Of a DNA stretch of 33,471 bases, positions 16,467-25,096 are shown one piece after another. The stretch's first letter is position 1, and every line of letters starts with the position of its first letter. The DNA lies in the NCBI GenBank assembly GCA_016788635.1, contig JAEUSU010000043.1, positions 1 through 33,471 on the forward strand. Reading direction: 5' to 3'. The translations under genes were made by a program, and so were the position numbers. The notes beneath the pieces are model-generated. The model was not told the origin of the DNA, ran no database searches, and saw only the letters and a list, made by a program, of their open reading frames with translations. This stretch comes from Flavobacteriales bacterium. GTDB taxonomy: Bacteria; Bacteroidota; Bacteroidia; Flavobacteriales_F; PHOS-HE28.

Positions 16467-17447
16467 TCAGGGCTTCACCAGCTTCAACACCAGAGGCACC
16501 TTGCCTTCCCGTTGCAGCACGAGCAGGTAGTTCCCTGCCGATAGCTGGCCCACTTGCAAGTGGAACTGCGCACCGGCCCATTGGGTGGCGAGCAGTGACC
16601 GCCCTTGGGCATCGAGCAGCGTGAGGTGCAGCGGTGTGGCAAAGTCATCGCGTTGCAGAAAGAGTTCCTTCACCATCGGATTGGGCCACGCACGGATCCC
16701 GTGCGCTGCCAATTCGTTGATCCCCACCAGCACATCGAACGAGAGCGCATTGGTGATCGACACCGCTCCATGTTCGGACCATGCGCGCACGAACAAGGTG
16801 TGCGCTCCACCGGACAACGTATCGGTAAGCACATCGAAGAGCAGGTCCGTGATCACAGGAGCTGCCGTGGTCGTCACCATTACACCATTGCCGAACCCGG
16901 GGTCCACGTCAAGGAAGTACTCGAGCGTGGTGATGTCCCCTCCAGGGGCCTGCTGCTGCACGATGAAGACGCGCCGGTTGGTCAAGCCCCAATGCCCGCC
17001 GATGTCCCGCAGACGCAAGCCGAGCACATGACCACCCGGAGAGAGGCTGGCCATTGGGAAAGCCTGTGTGTACGCGATCTGCTGCGCGGCAGGGAAGGAG
17101 AAGGGTGTGGCGTTGCCGATGCCGGGGTCGTTGTCGAAGAAGTACTCGCCCGCCACAAGGTTGCCGCCCACGACCGAGGCCGCCACGGTGAACGCACGGC
17201 GGTTCGTCAAACCCCAGTTCCCGGCATTGTCTTTCATGCGGATGCCGAGGATGTGCCCGCCGGGTGAGAGCCCGCCCATGGGTATCGCGACCTGGAGATC
17301 GACCTGCGCCGCACTTGTGAAGGAGATGGGTATGGCGTTGCCGAAACCCGGGTCGGCATCAACGAAGTACTCGCCGCGCTGTAGCTGCTGCGCCTGCACG
17401 AGGGTGGCGAGAAGCAACAGGCCAGGGATGAACGCTGCACGTGCCAT
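16467..17447 (-). CDS. secreted repeat protein with T9SS sorting domain
   Basis: A 326-residue exported protein of unknown function. After a signal peptide (about 1-19) come three tandem repeats of about 70 residues. Each begins 'GEYFxDxDPGxGN' (third copy 'LEYFLDVDPGFGN') and continues to 'LSPGGHxLGxRxxD..G.WGLTNRR', the third being more diverged. The aspartates in 'D.DPG' could bind calcium, which is inference. A T9SS type A sorting domain ends it ('IRAWPNPMVKELFLQ' and 'LDAQGRSLL'). The ATG at 17447 starts the signal peptide; the longer frame to 17594 overlaps the upstream gene and is not protein-like. It lies 5 bases after the beta-helix gene, so the two are likely one operon of exported products. 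Confidence 0.82.
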   Translation of the reverse strand: MARAAFIPGLLLLATLVQAQQLQRGEYFVDADPGFGNAIPISFTSAAQVDLQVAIPMGGLSPGGHILGIRMKDNAGNWGLTNRRAFTVAASVVGGNLVAGEYFFDNDPGIGNATPFSFPAAQQIAYTQAFPMASLSPGGHVLGLRLRDIGGHWGLTNRRVFIVQQQAPGGDITTLEYFLDVDPGFGNGVMVTTTAAPVITDLLFDVLTDTLSGGAHTLFVRAWSEHGAVSITNALSFDVLVGINELAAHGIRAWPNPMVKELFLQRDDFATPLHLTLLDAQGRSLLATQWAGAQFHLQVGQLSAGNYLLVLQREGKVPLVLKLVKP

Positions 17448-17452
17448 GGCGA

Positions 17453-18436
17453 TCAGTCGTTGCTGCGTGCGCTGATGGTGACCTGCAGGGGTGTGCCCTG
17501 GTCGGTGGCCGTGGCCGCGCTGAGCACGAAGATGCTGGGTACCGGGGGGATGCCGCTGAGCCGGTAGGGTTCGAGACCTCCGAAAAGACCGCAATCCGCT
17601 CCCCCCGCACCCGCACCGATGGCCGGTGAGCCGACCGCGAGTTGGTATTGCGCATCACCTGTGCCGCCCACGAACACAGTACCCATCACCACATTGATCT
17701 GGTTGCCGTTCGTGGCCGGGACCGGGGCGCCTGAGAACAGGTTGTTGGAGAACATGCTTCCGCCAACGACCACGGCGCCATTGAAGATGTTGTTCACCGC
17801 GCTGATGCCTGCGCTTCCGTAGTACGCGGTACCGGCGGTCATCACGCAGTTCCGCAGTTCGCCGTTCACCGGACCACCGGACAGGTTGATCTGCGCGGAG
17901 TAGGTATTGCTGATCGTCAAGTCGTTCACCACGCTGCCGCTTTGGCCGGCAACGATCGCATTTGAGATATAGCAGCCATTGACCACCACACCGGTGATGT
18001 TCAAACCGGCAAAGGTGTAAACGATATGAAGCGAATTGGAGCCGGAGGTGAAGCGGCAACGTTCGATGCGCACGAAACTGGCTTTCACTACCGAAGGGCT
18101 GCCGCCTTGCACATCGAGGCCGCTGACCACGGCCCCATTAGAACCCGGATCGAAAATGAGCGCGCCGGTCTTTGCGCTTTCCAGATTGGCCTGCGTACCC
18201 GGGTTGTTGCTGAGGAACCATCCCGGACCGATCACCACCAGTTGTTTGGTGAAGGTGCAGTTGCCGTAACTGCTGCCTGAAGGTTCCAGATGCAGTGTAT
18301 CGCCTGCCGTGGCCGCATCATGCGCGGCCTGCAAGGTGGTGAAGTCCGCCGCGATGCCGGTGTTGTTCACGCGGTGGATGGCGGCGTGGGCGGCGGTGAA
18401 GGCGCCGAGGAACAGGAGTAGGATCGGGGTGCGCAT
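17453..18436 (-). CDS. secreted right-handed beta-helix protein
   Basis: A 327-residue exported protein. A signal peptide (about 1-19) leads into 'IHRVNNTGIAADFTTLQAAHDAATAGDTLHLEPSG', the usual opening of secreted parallel beta-helix proteins. Rungs rich in Val, Asn and Gly follow, and then 'GSPAIGAGAGGADCGLFGG', a motif that ends many such helices. The family includes carbohydrate-active lyases and adhesins, but no catalytic residues can be assigned. There is no clear T9SS ending, unlike its downstream neighbour. The upstream gene is the response regulator, with a gap of 90 bases and a promoter-like box in between, so it is probably transcribed separately from the two-component pair. Confidence 0.78.
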   Translation of the reverse strand: MRTPILLLFLGAFTAAHAAIHRVNNTGIAADFTTLQAAHDAATAGDTLHLEPSGSSYGNCTFTKQLVVIGPGWFLSNNPGTQANLESAKTGALIFDPGSNGAVVSGLDVQGGSPSVVKASFVRIERCRFTSGSNSLHIVYTFAGLNITGVVVNGCYISNAIVAGQSGSVVNDLTISNTYSAQINLSGGPVNGELRNCVMTAGTAYYGSAGISAVNNIFNGAVVVGGSMFSNNLFSGAPVPATNGNQINVVMGTVFVGGTGDAQYQLAVGSPAIGAGAGGADCGLFGGLEPYRLSGIPPVPSIFVLSAATATDQGTPLQVTISARSND

Positions 18437-18455
18437 GGCGTTGAGGCTTGTCGGA

Positions 18456-18463
18456 CAAAGGTC
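18456..18463 (-). promoter_or_regulatory. -7-like promoter box (GACCTTTG) for the beta-helix gene
   Basis: The minus strand reads GACCTTTG, seven of eight matches to the usual box, 19 bases before the ATG at 18436. It is the same octamer as before the copper ATPase. Confidence 0.4.
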
Positions 18464-18526
18464 CCGGGCCCCACAGCGCTGCGCATCACGGGTATCCGGA
18501 GCGTTCGCATCACGGAAAACCGGGGG

Positions 18527-19162
18527 TCACAATAGCCCCTGCTCCATGGCGATGCGCACCAACCCGGCGCTGTTGCGCGCACCAAGCTTCTGTAACAACT
18601 GACGGCGATGGCTCTCCACGGTGTTCACCGTGATGCCGAGTTCACGCGCGATCTCTTCCGTGGTGCGTTCCCGTGCGATCAATTTCAGCACGGCCAGTTC
18701 ACGTCCGGTGGGTGGGTCCACCGCCACCATACGCCGTTGTTCCGGCTTTCGGATGTTCTCGACCAAGCTGGCACTGGCATCGCGGCTCAGCCAGGTGCCA
18801 CCGGCATGCACTGTGCGGATGGCCTGCACCAGTTCATCGCCCGCGCAACTCTTCAACAGGTAGCCGCTCGCACCCTTGGTCAGCATGGCCTGCACCAATT
18901 GGCCCTCACCGTACATGCTCATGGCGATCACCTTCACACCGGGCCTCACGGCCAGCAGCGCGGGACAGGCCTCCAGCCCGTCCATCACCGGCATGTGGAT
19001 GTCGAGCAGCACCACATCCACCGGTTGAAGGGCAAGGGCTTCGATCGCTTCCTTTCCGTTGTGCGCCATGCCCGACACGTGCAGGCCTTCGGTCGCGTCC
19101 AGCAGGCTCTTGAGCCCATCGAGCAGCACCTGGTGATCGTCCACAAGCAGCAGGTTGATCAT
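18527..19162 (-). CDS. NarL/FixJ-family response regulator
   Basis: A 211-residue transcription regulator. The receiver domain (about 1-120) has the acidic pocket 'DDH' (D8, D9), the phosphorylated aspartate D54 in 'VVLLDIHMP', and the conserved lysine in 'GYLLKS'. A LuxR-type helix-turn-helix follows (about 148-205, 'TGRELAVLKLIARERTTEEIARELGITVNTVESHRRQLLQKLG'-like; the central recognition helix is 'TVNTVESHRRQ'). Its start overlaps the end of the kinase gene as ATGA (19159-19162), so the two are translationally coupled partners. Targets are not evident. The beta-helix gene downstream is a reasonable candidate by position only. Confidence 0.94.
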   Translation of the reverse strand: MINLLLVDDHQVLLDGLKSLLDATEGLHVSGMAHNGKEAIEALALQPVDVVLLDIHMPVMDGLEACPALLAVRPGVKVIAMSMYGEGQLVQAMLTKGASGYLLKSCAGDELVQAIRTVHAGGTWLSRDASASLVENIRKPEQRRMVAVDPPTGRELAVLKLIARERTTEEIARELGITVNTVESHRRQLLQKLGARNSAGLVRIAMEQGLL

Positions 19163-21057
19163 GTGCCGGCGGGAATGGGTACGTCGATCGCCCAGGTGGT
19201 GCCCTTGCCGGGAGCGGAGCTCAGCGACGCGGTGCCGTGCATCAAGGTGGCGCGCGTGCGCATGTTCCCTTGCCCGTGGCCGTTGGTGGCCAACGCGGGG
19301 TCAAATCCGCGGCCATCGTCGGTGATCACCAGACTCACGCGGTCGCCATCCTCCACGCTTGCTTCCACCGTGATGCGTGAGGCCCCGGCATGCCTGAGCG
19401 CGTTGTTCACAGCCTCCTGGGTGATGCGGTATAGACCGCTTTCCACATCGCGCGGCAGACGTTCGCGGAAGCCGTGCACATGCACCTCCATGGCGGTGCT
19501 GCCGCTGGTATTGACGGCCTCTGCGAGTTGGTGAAGGGCATCCGGCAGGCCCAACTTCACCAGCGAACCGGGCATCAACGCACGGCTGATCCGGCGGACC
19601 TCGTGCGTGGCCTGCTCCACCAGATCGCCGGCCTTCTCCGCGCTGCCGGGTGCGGTGGTGGCCAGCCGCATGCGCGCCGCACTGAGCAGAATGCCCACGC
19701 CATCGTGCAGTTCAGCGGCCACGCGCTGGCGTTCCCGCTCCTCGCCTTCGAGCACACCATGCATGGCGCCGATCCGCTTCTCCTGCTCCAATGCCGCAAT
19801 GCGGGCGCGGGACAGGTTGCGGGCACGGACGCGGTCCCGTAACAGCAGGGCCAGCACCACCAACGCAAGGGCCCCACCGGCCCCCAATGCCCAGAGTTGT
19901 TGTTCACGGCGAAGAAGTGCCTCCAGGTCGCGTTCGCGCTGCATTTGCTGTTCCAGTATGGTGCGCTCCTTCTCGGCCGTCTCGAAGCGCACCTGCCAAT
20001 TGGCAATGGCCTTGTTCTTCTCCTCATTGAGCACGCTGTCCTTGAGGGCGATGTACGCCTCCAGGTGGGGCAGCGCCTCTGCGGGTCGGTCCAGGTCGCG
20101 GTAGGCTCGGGCCAGGTACCGGTGTCCGTCCATGCGGTAGTTCCGGCTGCCCATGCTGTCCGCCAACGCAAGAGTGCGCAGCAAGTGGGGTAGCGCAAGG
20201 GCCGGCGCCCCATTGACCAGGTGCAGATCGCCCATGTTCCGGTTCACGCTTGCAAGGCCCTCCCTATCGCCAATGCGTATGGCGATCTCCATGGAAGCGT
20301 TGTAGCTGGCCAGCGCTTCCTCCGGCCTGCCGGTGTCGCGCAGCACGTTGCCCAGGCTCTCCAGGGCAATGCACTCCACATCCTCGAGTCCGGCTGCGCG
20401 GGCCATGGCCAGGCTGCGGATGAAGCGGTCCTGCGCCTCGGAGTAACGCTTGCGGTCGAAATAGACCACGCCCAGGTTGAGCAACGAGCCGGCCAGGCGG
20501 GCGCTGTCACCCTGTGCCTCATAAATGGCCACGCTCCGCTCCAGTGCGTCAAACGCATCGTCATATTGCTTCAATCGTTCATACACCCGCGCCAGGTTGT
20601 TGTAAGTCACGGCCGTGCGTGTACTGTCCGCGCCGGGCGCTAGGTCCAGCGCCGAATGATAGGCGGCTATCGCCTCCTCATACTCATCGTTGTCATAGGC
20701 GATCCGTCCGCGGAAGTTCTTGACCTGGGTGCGCAGGTCCGGGTCGGATACCGGTACGGCATCCACCTCACGTATCCTTCTCAACGCCTCAGGGGATCGC
20801 CCTGAGCGGCTCAAAAGGGCGGCTTCCAAATAGCCCAGTCGTGCGGCATGGTCCGGGTCCTGCCTGGCCAAGGGGTCGTTGCGCAACCGTTCAAGCCGTT
20901 TGGAAGCGGAGTCCGGCGCTGGACCAAGTGCCTCTAATACAGCACGTTCCATGATGCGTCCTCGCTCTTGGGGCGTTTGGCCGCAAACGACCTTGCCAGC
21001 CAGTAGTGTGGCCAGAAAGGCCACGGCCGACAGAGCTCGTGCGCCGCTCATGGTCAT
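19159..21057 (-). CDS. TPR-containing sensor histidine kinase (HisKA_3 type)
   Basis: A 632-residue membrane kinase. The N-terminus has a signal-like helix (about 5-26), then a region rich in tetratricopeptide repeats (about 80-345, for example '[25 protein letters not shown]'-type units). A coiled coil ('[21 protein letters not shown]') leads to one transmembrane helix (about 389-407). The cytosolic part has the dimerisation histidine H451 in '[11 protein letters not shown]' and an ATPase domain with the N-box '[12 protein letters not shown]' and G-box 'DDGRGFDP'. The TPR region thus lies outside the inner membrane and would sense periplasmic protein or peptide, an architecture frequent in Bacteroidota. 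It phosphorylates the coupled NarL-type regulator. Start alternatives are Met1 (21057) and Met3. Confidence 0.93.
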   Translation of the reverse strand: MTMSGARALSAVAFLATLLAGKVVCGQTPQERGRIMERAVLEALGPAPDSASKRLERLRNDPLARQDPDHAARLGYLEAALLSRSGRSPEALRRIREVDAVPVSDPDLRTQVKNFRGRIAYDNDEYEEAIAAYHSALDLAPGADSTRTAVTYNNLARVYERLKQYDDAFDALERSVAIYEAQGDSARLAGSLLNLGVVYFDRKRYSEAQDRFIRSLAMARAAGLEDVECIALESLGNVLRDTGRPEEALASYNASMEIAIRIGDREGLASVNRNMGDLHLVNGAPALALPHLLRTLALADSMGSRNYRMDGHRYLARAYRDLDRPAEALPHLEAYIALKDSVLNEEKNKAIANWQVRFETAEKERTILEQQMQRERDLEALLRREQQLWALGAGGALALVVLALLLRDRVRARNLSRARIAALEQEKRIGAMHGVLEGEERERQRVAAELHDGVGILLSAARMRLATTAPGSAEKAGDLVEQATHEVRRISRALMPGSLVKLGLPDALHQLAEAVNTSGSTAMEVHVHGFRERLPRDVESGLYRITQEAVNNALRHAGASRITVEASVEDGDRVSLVITDDGRGFDPALATNGHGQGNMRTRATLMHGTASLSSAPGKGTTWAIDVPIPAGT

Positions 21058-21061
21058 GCCG

Positions 21062-21069
21062 GGAAGGTA
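21062..21069 (-). promoter_or_regulatory. -7-like promoter box (TACCTTCC) for the kinase/regulator pair
   Basis: The minus strand reads TACCTTCC, 4 bases before the kinase ATG at 21057. It departs from TAnnTTTG at the last two positions, so support is weak. Confidence 0.25.
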
Positions 21070-21120
21070 CGCGATGGCAGTCCATCAGCCCCCGCTGCTC
21101 GGGCTGTCCACAGCCCCTTG

Positions 21121-21150
21121 TTGGTTTTCAGAAAGATCGATCTAACTTCG
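21121..21150 (+). promoter_or_regulatory. promoter for rplM-rpsI (-33 TTG, -7 TAACTTCG)
   Basis: TTG at 21121-21123 and TAACTTCG at 21143-21150 are separated by 19 bases, the spacing expected for Bacteroidota housekeeping promoters. Transcription would start near 21157, leaving a leader of about 55 bases before rplM. The leader holds a GC-rich inverted repeat ('CCCTTCCGGAGAAGGG', 21155-21171) whose role is unknown. Confidence 0.6.
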
Positions 21151-21212
21151 CGCCCCCTTCCGGAGAAGGGTCCCATTTTCAACCTCGAACGAACGTGGCA
21201 TCGACGACGCAT

Positions 21213-21650
21213 ATGACGAGCATGGCCAACAAGGCCACCGTCACGAAGCAATGGCTCCTGGTGGACGCCGAGAATGAGACTTTGGGCCGCCTGGCCAGCA
21301 AGATCGCCATGCTGGTGCGCGGCAAGCACAAGCCCACTTTCACGCCGCATGCGGATTGTGGTGACCATGTGATCGTGATCAACGCCGGCAAGGTGCATCT
21401 CACCGGCGCCAAGATGGCCGACAAGGAGTACCAGCGCTTCAGCGGGTACCCTGGTGGCCGTACGGTGGAACTCGCCCACAACCTGCTGCGCCGCAAGCCG
21501 GAGGCCCTGTTGGAGATCGCCGTTCGTGGCATGCTCCCCAAGACCCGCCTTGGCCGCGCCCAGTTCAACAACCTGCACGTGGTGGCAGGCACCGAGCATA
21601 AGCACGGCGCCCAGAACCCCCGCACCGTAGACCTCAACAGCATCAAGTAA
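21213..21650 (+). CDS. rplM: 50S ribosomal protein L13
   Basis: A 145-residue ribosomal protein that binds 23S rRNA early in large-subunit assembly. Landmarks are '[46 protein letters not shown]', 'FSGYPGG' and '[29 protein letters not shown]'-type segments in order. The ATG at 21213 gives the usual N-terminal length, and 21222 is also in frame. The frame back to 21006 is not protein-like. rpsI follows after 3 bases, the L13-S9 pairing seen in nearly all bacteria. Confidence 0.97.
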   Translation: MTSMANKATVTKQWLLVDAENETLGRLASKIAMLVRGKHKPTFTPHADCGDHVIVINAGKVHLTGAKMADKEYQRFSGYPGGRTVELAHNLLRRKPEALLEIAVRGMLPKTRLGRAQFNNLHVVAGTEHKHGAQNPRTVDLNSIK

Positions 21651-21653
21651 ACC

Positions 21654-22040
21654 ATGGAGTCCGTCAACAGCATTGGCCGCCGCAAGACCTCGATCGCGCG
21701 CGTCATCCTGCAGGAAGGCAACGGCAGCATCACCGTCAATGGTGTGGATGCCACTGAGTACTTCCCCATCCTGCTGCAGCAGTACAAGGTGAACCAGCCC
21801 CTGAAGGCCACCGAAGCGGCCGGCAAATACGACATCATCGCCCGGGTGGACGGTGGTGGCATCACCGGCCAGGTGGAGGCCCTGCGCCTGGGCATCGCCC
21901 GCGCGCTGGTGAAGATGGACCCCGAGCTCAAGCCGAAGCTCAAGGCCGAGGACCTCATGACCCGCGACCCGCGCGCCGTGGAGCGTAAGAAGTTCGGACG
22001 CAAGAAGGCCCGCAAGCGCTACCAGTTCAGCAAGCGTTAA
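21654..22040 (+). CDS. rpsI: 30S ribosomal protein S9
   Basis: A 128-residue ribosomal protein whose basic C-terminal tail, ending 'FSKR', reaches the P-site tRNA. '[13 protein letters not shown]', '[21 protein letters not shown]' and '[18 protein letters not shown]' are diagnostic. It is cotranscribed with rplM. A hairpin spans its stop codon (22030-22054). Confidence 0.97.
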   Translation: MESVNSIGRRKTSIARVILQEGNGSITVNGVDATEYFPILLQQYKVNQPLKATEAAGKYDIIARVDGGGITGQVEALRLGIARALVKMDPELKPKLKAEDLMTRDPRAVERKKFGRKKARKRYQFSKR

Positions 22041-22054
22041 CATCCCACGCTTGC
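22030..22054 (+). other. hairpin across the rpsI stop codon
   Basis: GCAAGCGT (22030-22037) and ACGCTTGC (22047-22054) form a perfect 8-bp stem with a 9-base loop that begins with the TAA stop. No T-tract follows, so it does not look like a standard intrinsic terminator. It may mark an mRNA end-processing or stability point between rpsI and rpsB. Confidence 0.4.
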
Positions 22055-22058
22055 GGCA

Positions 22059-22085
22059 CCCGCCAGAGCCCTGGCAAAGGCGGGT
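22059..22085 (+). other. hairpin in the rpsB leader
   Basis: The 144-base gap between rpsI and rpsB contains ACCCGCC and GGCGGGT as an inverted repeat around 'AGAGCCCTGGCAAA'. It lacks a T-tract. It could belong to an autoregulatory leader for S2, as known for rpsB in other bacteria, but no known leader motif was recognised. The rest of the gap holds nothing I can name. Confidence 0.3.
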
Positions 22086-22184
22086 TCAGCATCCAATCCA
22101 GATGGACTCGGGACTACCGGCTACCACCTGGATGCCTGCAAAACGGGAAAAAGGAACGTGAACCCAACGAAGTAAACCAGACCA

Positions 22185-23015
22185 ATGGCTCGTACAGAAT
22201 TTCAGCAGTTGCTCGACGCAGGGGTGCATTTCGGCCACCTCAAGCGCAAGTGGAACCCCAACATGGCCCCGTACATCTTCGGGGAGAAGAAGGGCATCCA
22301 CGTCATCGACCTCAACAAGACGGTCGTCAAGGTAGAAGAGGCCGCCAACGCCTTGAAGAACATTGCCCGCAGCGGCAAGAAGGTGCTCTTCGTGGCCACG
22401 AAGAAGCAGGCCAAGGACATCGTGGCGGACAAGGTGAAGCCCACCGGCATGCCGTACGTCACCGAACGGTGGAGCGGTGGCATGCTCACCAATTTCGGCA
22501 CCATCCGCCGCGCGATCAAGAAGATGTCGTCCATCGACCGCATGAAGACGGACGGCACCTTCAACCACCTCAGCAAGCGCGAACGCCTGCAGGTGATGCG
22601 CCAGCGCGAGAAGATGGAGAAGAACCTGGGCTCCATCGCCGACCTCACCCGTCTGCCCAGCGCGCTGTTCATCGTGGACATCGTGAAGGAGCACATCGCC
22701 CTGGCCGAAGCCCGCAAGCTGGGCATCCCCACCTTCGCCATGGTGGACACCAACAGCGACCCCACCCTCGTGGACTTCCCCATTCCTGCCAATGACGACG
22801 CCACCAAGAGCATCGAGCTCATCGTGGACGTGATGGTGCAGGCCGTGAGTGAGGGCCTCGAAGAGCGCAAGCAGGACAAGGAGCGCGGTGAGGCCGTGCC
22901 TGAGGAGGAAGGTGGTGAGGAGGAGGCCGGCATGGAAGTGGGCGAGCCTGCCACCGAAGAGGTGATCGCCGCCACCCCGGTGGCCGGTACCGAAGAGGAG
23001 GAGAGCACCAATTGA
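22185..23015 (+). CDS. rpsB: 30S ribosomal protein S2
   Basis: A 276-residue ribosomal protein that joins the small subunit late, near the platform and S1. 'LLDAGVHFGHLKRKWNPNMAPYIFGEKKGIHVIDLNKT' and 'VTERWSGGMLTNFGTIR' are unmistakable. 'VDTNSDPTLVDFPIPANDDATKSI' is the conserved C-terminal block. It is longer than the Escherichia coli protein (241) because of a Glu-rich tail after about residue 228, a common feature of Bacteroidota S2. tsf follows, as in almost all bacteria. Confidence 0.98.
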   Translation: MARTEFQQLLDAGVHFGHLKRKWNPNMAPYIFGEKKGIHVIDLNKTVVKVEEAANALKNIARSGKKVLFVATKKQAKDIVADKVKPTGMPYVTERWSGGMLTNFGTIRRAIKKMSSIDRMKTDGTFNHLSKRERLQVMRQREKMEKNLGSIADLTRLPSALFIVDIVKEHIALAEARKLGIPTFAMVDTNSDPTLVDFPIPANDDATKSIELIVDVMVQAVSEGLEERKQDKERGEAVPEEEGGEEEAGMEVGEPATEEVIAATPVAGTEEEESTN

Positions 23016-23107
23016 ACACTTTCCCAGGCCCGAGCGCGATCGCGTCCGGTTCCAGGAAAGGTGGTACCACCAGCATACTTAACAGACAATAGCTAATGAG
23101 CTCTACC

Positions 23108-23938
23108 ATGGCCATTACCGCCGCAGACGTGAACAAGCTCCGCCAGATCACCGGCGCGGGCATGATGGATTGCAAGAAGGCCCTCACCGAGGCCAACGGC
23201 GATTTCGACCTCGCCATCGACATCCTGCGCAAGCAGGGGCAGAAGGTGGCCGCCAAGCGCGCCGACCGCGAGGCTTCCGAGGGGCTGGTGATCGCCAAGA
23301 CCACCGCCGACGGCACCCGCGGCGTGCTCGTATGCCTGAACTGCGAGACCGATTTCGTGGCCAAGAACGCCGACTTCGGCGCGCTGGCCGACCGCATCGC
23401 CACCATCGCCCTGGAGAAGGGTGCCAGCAGCGTGGATAGCCTGAAGACACAGGCCTACGACAGCAACGGCCTCACCATTGCCGAGAAGATCGTGGAGCAG
23501 ACCGGTGTGATCGGTGAGAAACTGGATGTGAGCGTATGCGCCGAGGTGAAAGCCCCGTACGTGTTCGCCTACAACCACCCCGGCAACAAGGTGGCCAGCA
23601 TCGTGGGCCTCAACAAGGCCGGCTTCGAAGGCCAGGCCAAGGATGTGGCCATGCAGATCGCCGCCATGGCGCCCATCGCCCTCAACAAGGAGAGCGTGCC
23701 CGCCGAGGTGATCGCCAAGGAGATCGAGATCGGCAAGGAACTCGCCATCCAGGAGGGCAAGCCCGCCGAAATGGCCGAGAAGATCGCCCAAGGCCGCCTC
23801 ACCAAGTTCTTCAAGGAAAGCACCCTGCTCGCGCAGGAGTTCATCAAGGACAACAAGGTGAACGTGGAGCAATACCTGAAGCAGGCGGACAAGGACCTGA
23901 CCGCCGTTGACTTCAAGCGCCACTCACTGATGCCCTGA
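23108..23938 (+). CDS. tsf: elongation factor Ts
   Basis: A guanine nucleotide exchange factor (about 276 residues) that recycles EF-Tu from GDP to GTP form. The N-terminal UBA-like domain is 'VNKLRQITGAGMMDCKKAL' and the core signature is 'NCETDFVAKN'. The C-terminal 'LLAQEFIKD' and 'VEQYLKQ' are also typical. The ATG at 23108 gives the usual family start; ATG 23096, four codons earlier, is possible. A strong terminator follows 23 bases after the stop, so this closes the rpsB-tsf unit. Confidence 0.97.
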   Translation: MAITAADVNKLRQITGAGMMDCKKALTEANGDFDLAIDILRKQGQKVAAKRADREASEGLVIAKTTADGTRGVLVCLNCETDFVAKNADFGALADRIATIALEKGASSVDSLKTQAYDSNGLTIAEKIVEQTGVIGEKLDVSVCAEVKAPYVFAYNHPGNKVASIVGLNKAGFEGQAKDVAMQIAAMAPIALNKESVPAEVIAKEIEIGKELAIQEGKPAEMAEKIAQGRLTKFFKESTLLAQEFIKDNKVNVEQYLKQADKDLTAVDFKRHSLMP

Positions 23939-23961
23939 TCGGCACGGTGATCCAATTGCTT

Positions 23962-23995
23962 GAGCGGCCCCGACTTGTCGGGGCCGCTCGTTTTT
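23962..23995 (+). terminator. intrinsic terminator after tsf
   Basis: A perfect 12-bp GC-rich stem (23962-23973 with 23978-23989), a CTTG loop and a run of five T after one G (23991-23995). It separates rpsB-tsf from pyrH. Confidence 0.9.
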
Positions 23996-24058
23996 CCGGG
24001 CTGCCGGTACCGCCTTTTTCGTTGTTTTGACCCCCGATCGTCGGCAATGCGGTCCCCC

Positions 24059-24781
24059 ATGACGAACGGAAGCCCCAAGTACAAGCGTGTCCTTCTGAAG
24101 CTCAGCGGCGAAAGCCTCATGGGCGACAAGTCCTATGGCATTGATGACAAGCAGTTGAACGCCTATGCGCGGGAGATCATCAGCGTGGTGAACGCCGGGG
24201 TGCAGGTGGCCGTGGTGATCGGCGGTGGCAACATCTACCGCGGCATGCAGGCCGAGGGCAGCGGCATCGACCGTGTGCAGGGCGACCACATGGGCATGCT
24301 GGCCACCGTGATCAACAGCCTGGCGCTACAAAGCGCACTGGAGGCCGCAGGCCACAAGACCCGCCTGATGAGCGCCATCAAGATGGAGCAGATCGCCGAA
24401 CCCTTCATCCGCCGACGCGCCGTGCGCCACCTGGAGAAGGGCCGCATCGTGATCTTCGGCGCGGGCACCGGCAACCCTTACTTCACCACCGACACGGCCG
24501 CCAGCTTGCGCGCCATCGAGATCGAGGCCGATGTGATCCTCAAGGGAACCCGCGTGGACGGCATCTACACCGCCGATCCAGAGAAGGACAAGAGCGCGAA
24601 GAAGTACGACCGCATCTCCTTCGCCGAGGTCTATGAGAAAGGACTCAACGTGATGGACATGACCGCCTTCACCCTGTGCAAGGAGAACGAACTGCCCATC
24701 ATCGTGTTCGACATGAACAAGCCGGGCAACCTCGCGCGCGTGGTCACCGGCGAGCCGGTGGGGACCTTGGTGGAGTTCTGA
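24059..24781 (+). CDS. pyrH: uridylate kinase (UMP kinase)
   Basis: A 240-residue cytosolic kinase of the amino-acid kinase fold that phosphorylates UMP to UDP. '[16 protein letters not shown]' is the ATP-binding start. '[11 protein letters not shown]', '[16 protein letters not shown]' and '[20 protein letters not shown]' are the UMP and phosphate-binding blocks, and '[13 protein letters not shown]'-like residues close the core. ATG 24059 and ATG 24047 are in frame, and the former gives the usual length. A terminator upstream makes it an independent unit. The recycling-factor gene frr, which often follows pyrH in Bacteroidota, is not next. Confidence 0.97.
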   Translation: MTNGSPKYKRVLLKLSGESLMGDKSYGIDDKQLNAYAREIISVVNAGVQVAVVIGGGNIYRGMQAEGSGIDRVQGDHMGMLATVINSLALQSALEAAGHKTRLMSAIKMEQIAEPFIRRRAVRHLEKGRIVIFGAGTGNPYFTTDTAASLRAIEIEADVILKGTRVDGIYTADPEKDKSAKKYDRISFAEVYEKGLNVMDMTAFTLCKENELPIIVFDMNKPGNLARVVTGEPVGTLVEF

Positions 24782-24818
24782 GGTGCGGACAATGTGCGCC
24801 CAGCACGAAGCAGTGTCG

Positions 24819-24843
24819 GCTCGGAACTAACCGAGCTTCTTCT
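24819..24843 (+). terminator. weak terminator candidate after pyrH
   Basis: GCTCGG and CCGAGC (24819-24824, 24831-24836) form a 6-bp stem with a 6-base loop, followed by TTCTTCT. The T-run is interrupted, and the site overlaps the end of a possible minus-strand gene, so support is modest. Confidence 0.35.
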
Positions 24844-25096
24844 CCAGGAGATCGAGCAGTCGCTTGTTCATCTCCAGCAACTGTGCGTTCGTCTGCCGCA
24901 GTTCCCCGTCGATCTTCTCATAGCGTTCAGTAACGCTCCTGATCAGATCGGACAACTTATTCACGTGGGCCTCATGCAACGCATCATAGCGGTCCAGCCG
25001 ACGTGTGCATACCTTCACCTTCAGCGGCCGCCCGGCCTTTGTAGAGATGAGCACCTTGAATTGGAGTGAAGGACTGTATCTGGTGCGCTTGCACAT
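24827..25096 (-). CDS. possible small coiled-coil protein, function unknown
   Basis: A minus-strand frame of 89 residues from ATG 25096. The C-terminal part ('LSDLIRSVTERYEKID' through 'MNKRLLDLLEKKLG') has the heptad pattern of a coiled coil and looks coding. The N-terminal part is basic and overlaps, on the other strand, a relic of a T9SS sorting domain (24990-25142). At most one of the two can be under selection in the overlap. The true coding part may be only the coiled coil, with its original N-terminus lost. The frame can be extended to 25249, but that overlaps the next gene. There are no family matches I can name, and it may be a decayed gene. Confidence 0.35.
   Translation of the reverse strand: MCKRTRYSPSLQFKVLISTKAGRPLKVKVCTRRLDRYDALHEAHVNKLSDLIRSVTERYEKIDGELRQTNAQLLEMNKRLLDLLEKKLG

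Noticed and set aside
16467..17447. CRISPR or DNA-level tandem repeat in the three-repeat protein
   Set aside because: The repetition is at protein level with about 200-base units and diverged DNA, with no spacer pattern.
24794..25069. A 91-residue plus-strand frame after pyrH
   Set aside because: It is opposite the coiled-coil frame and lacks any recognisable pattern; the sorting-domain relic is in another frame.
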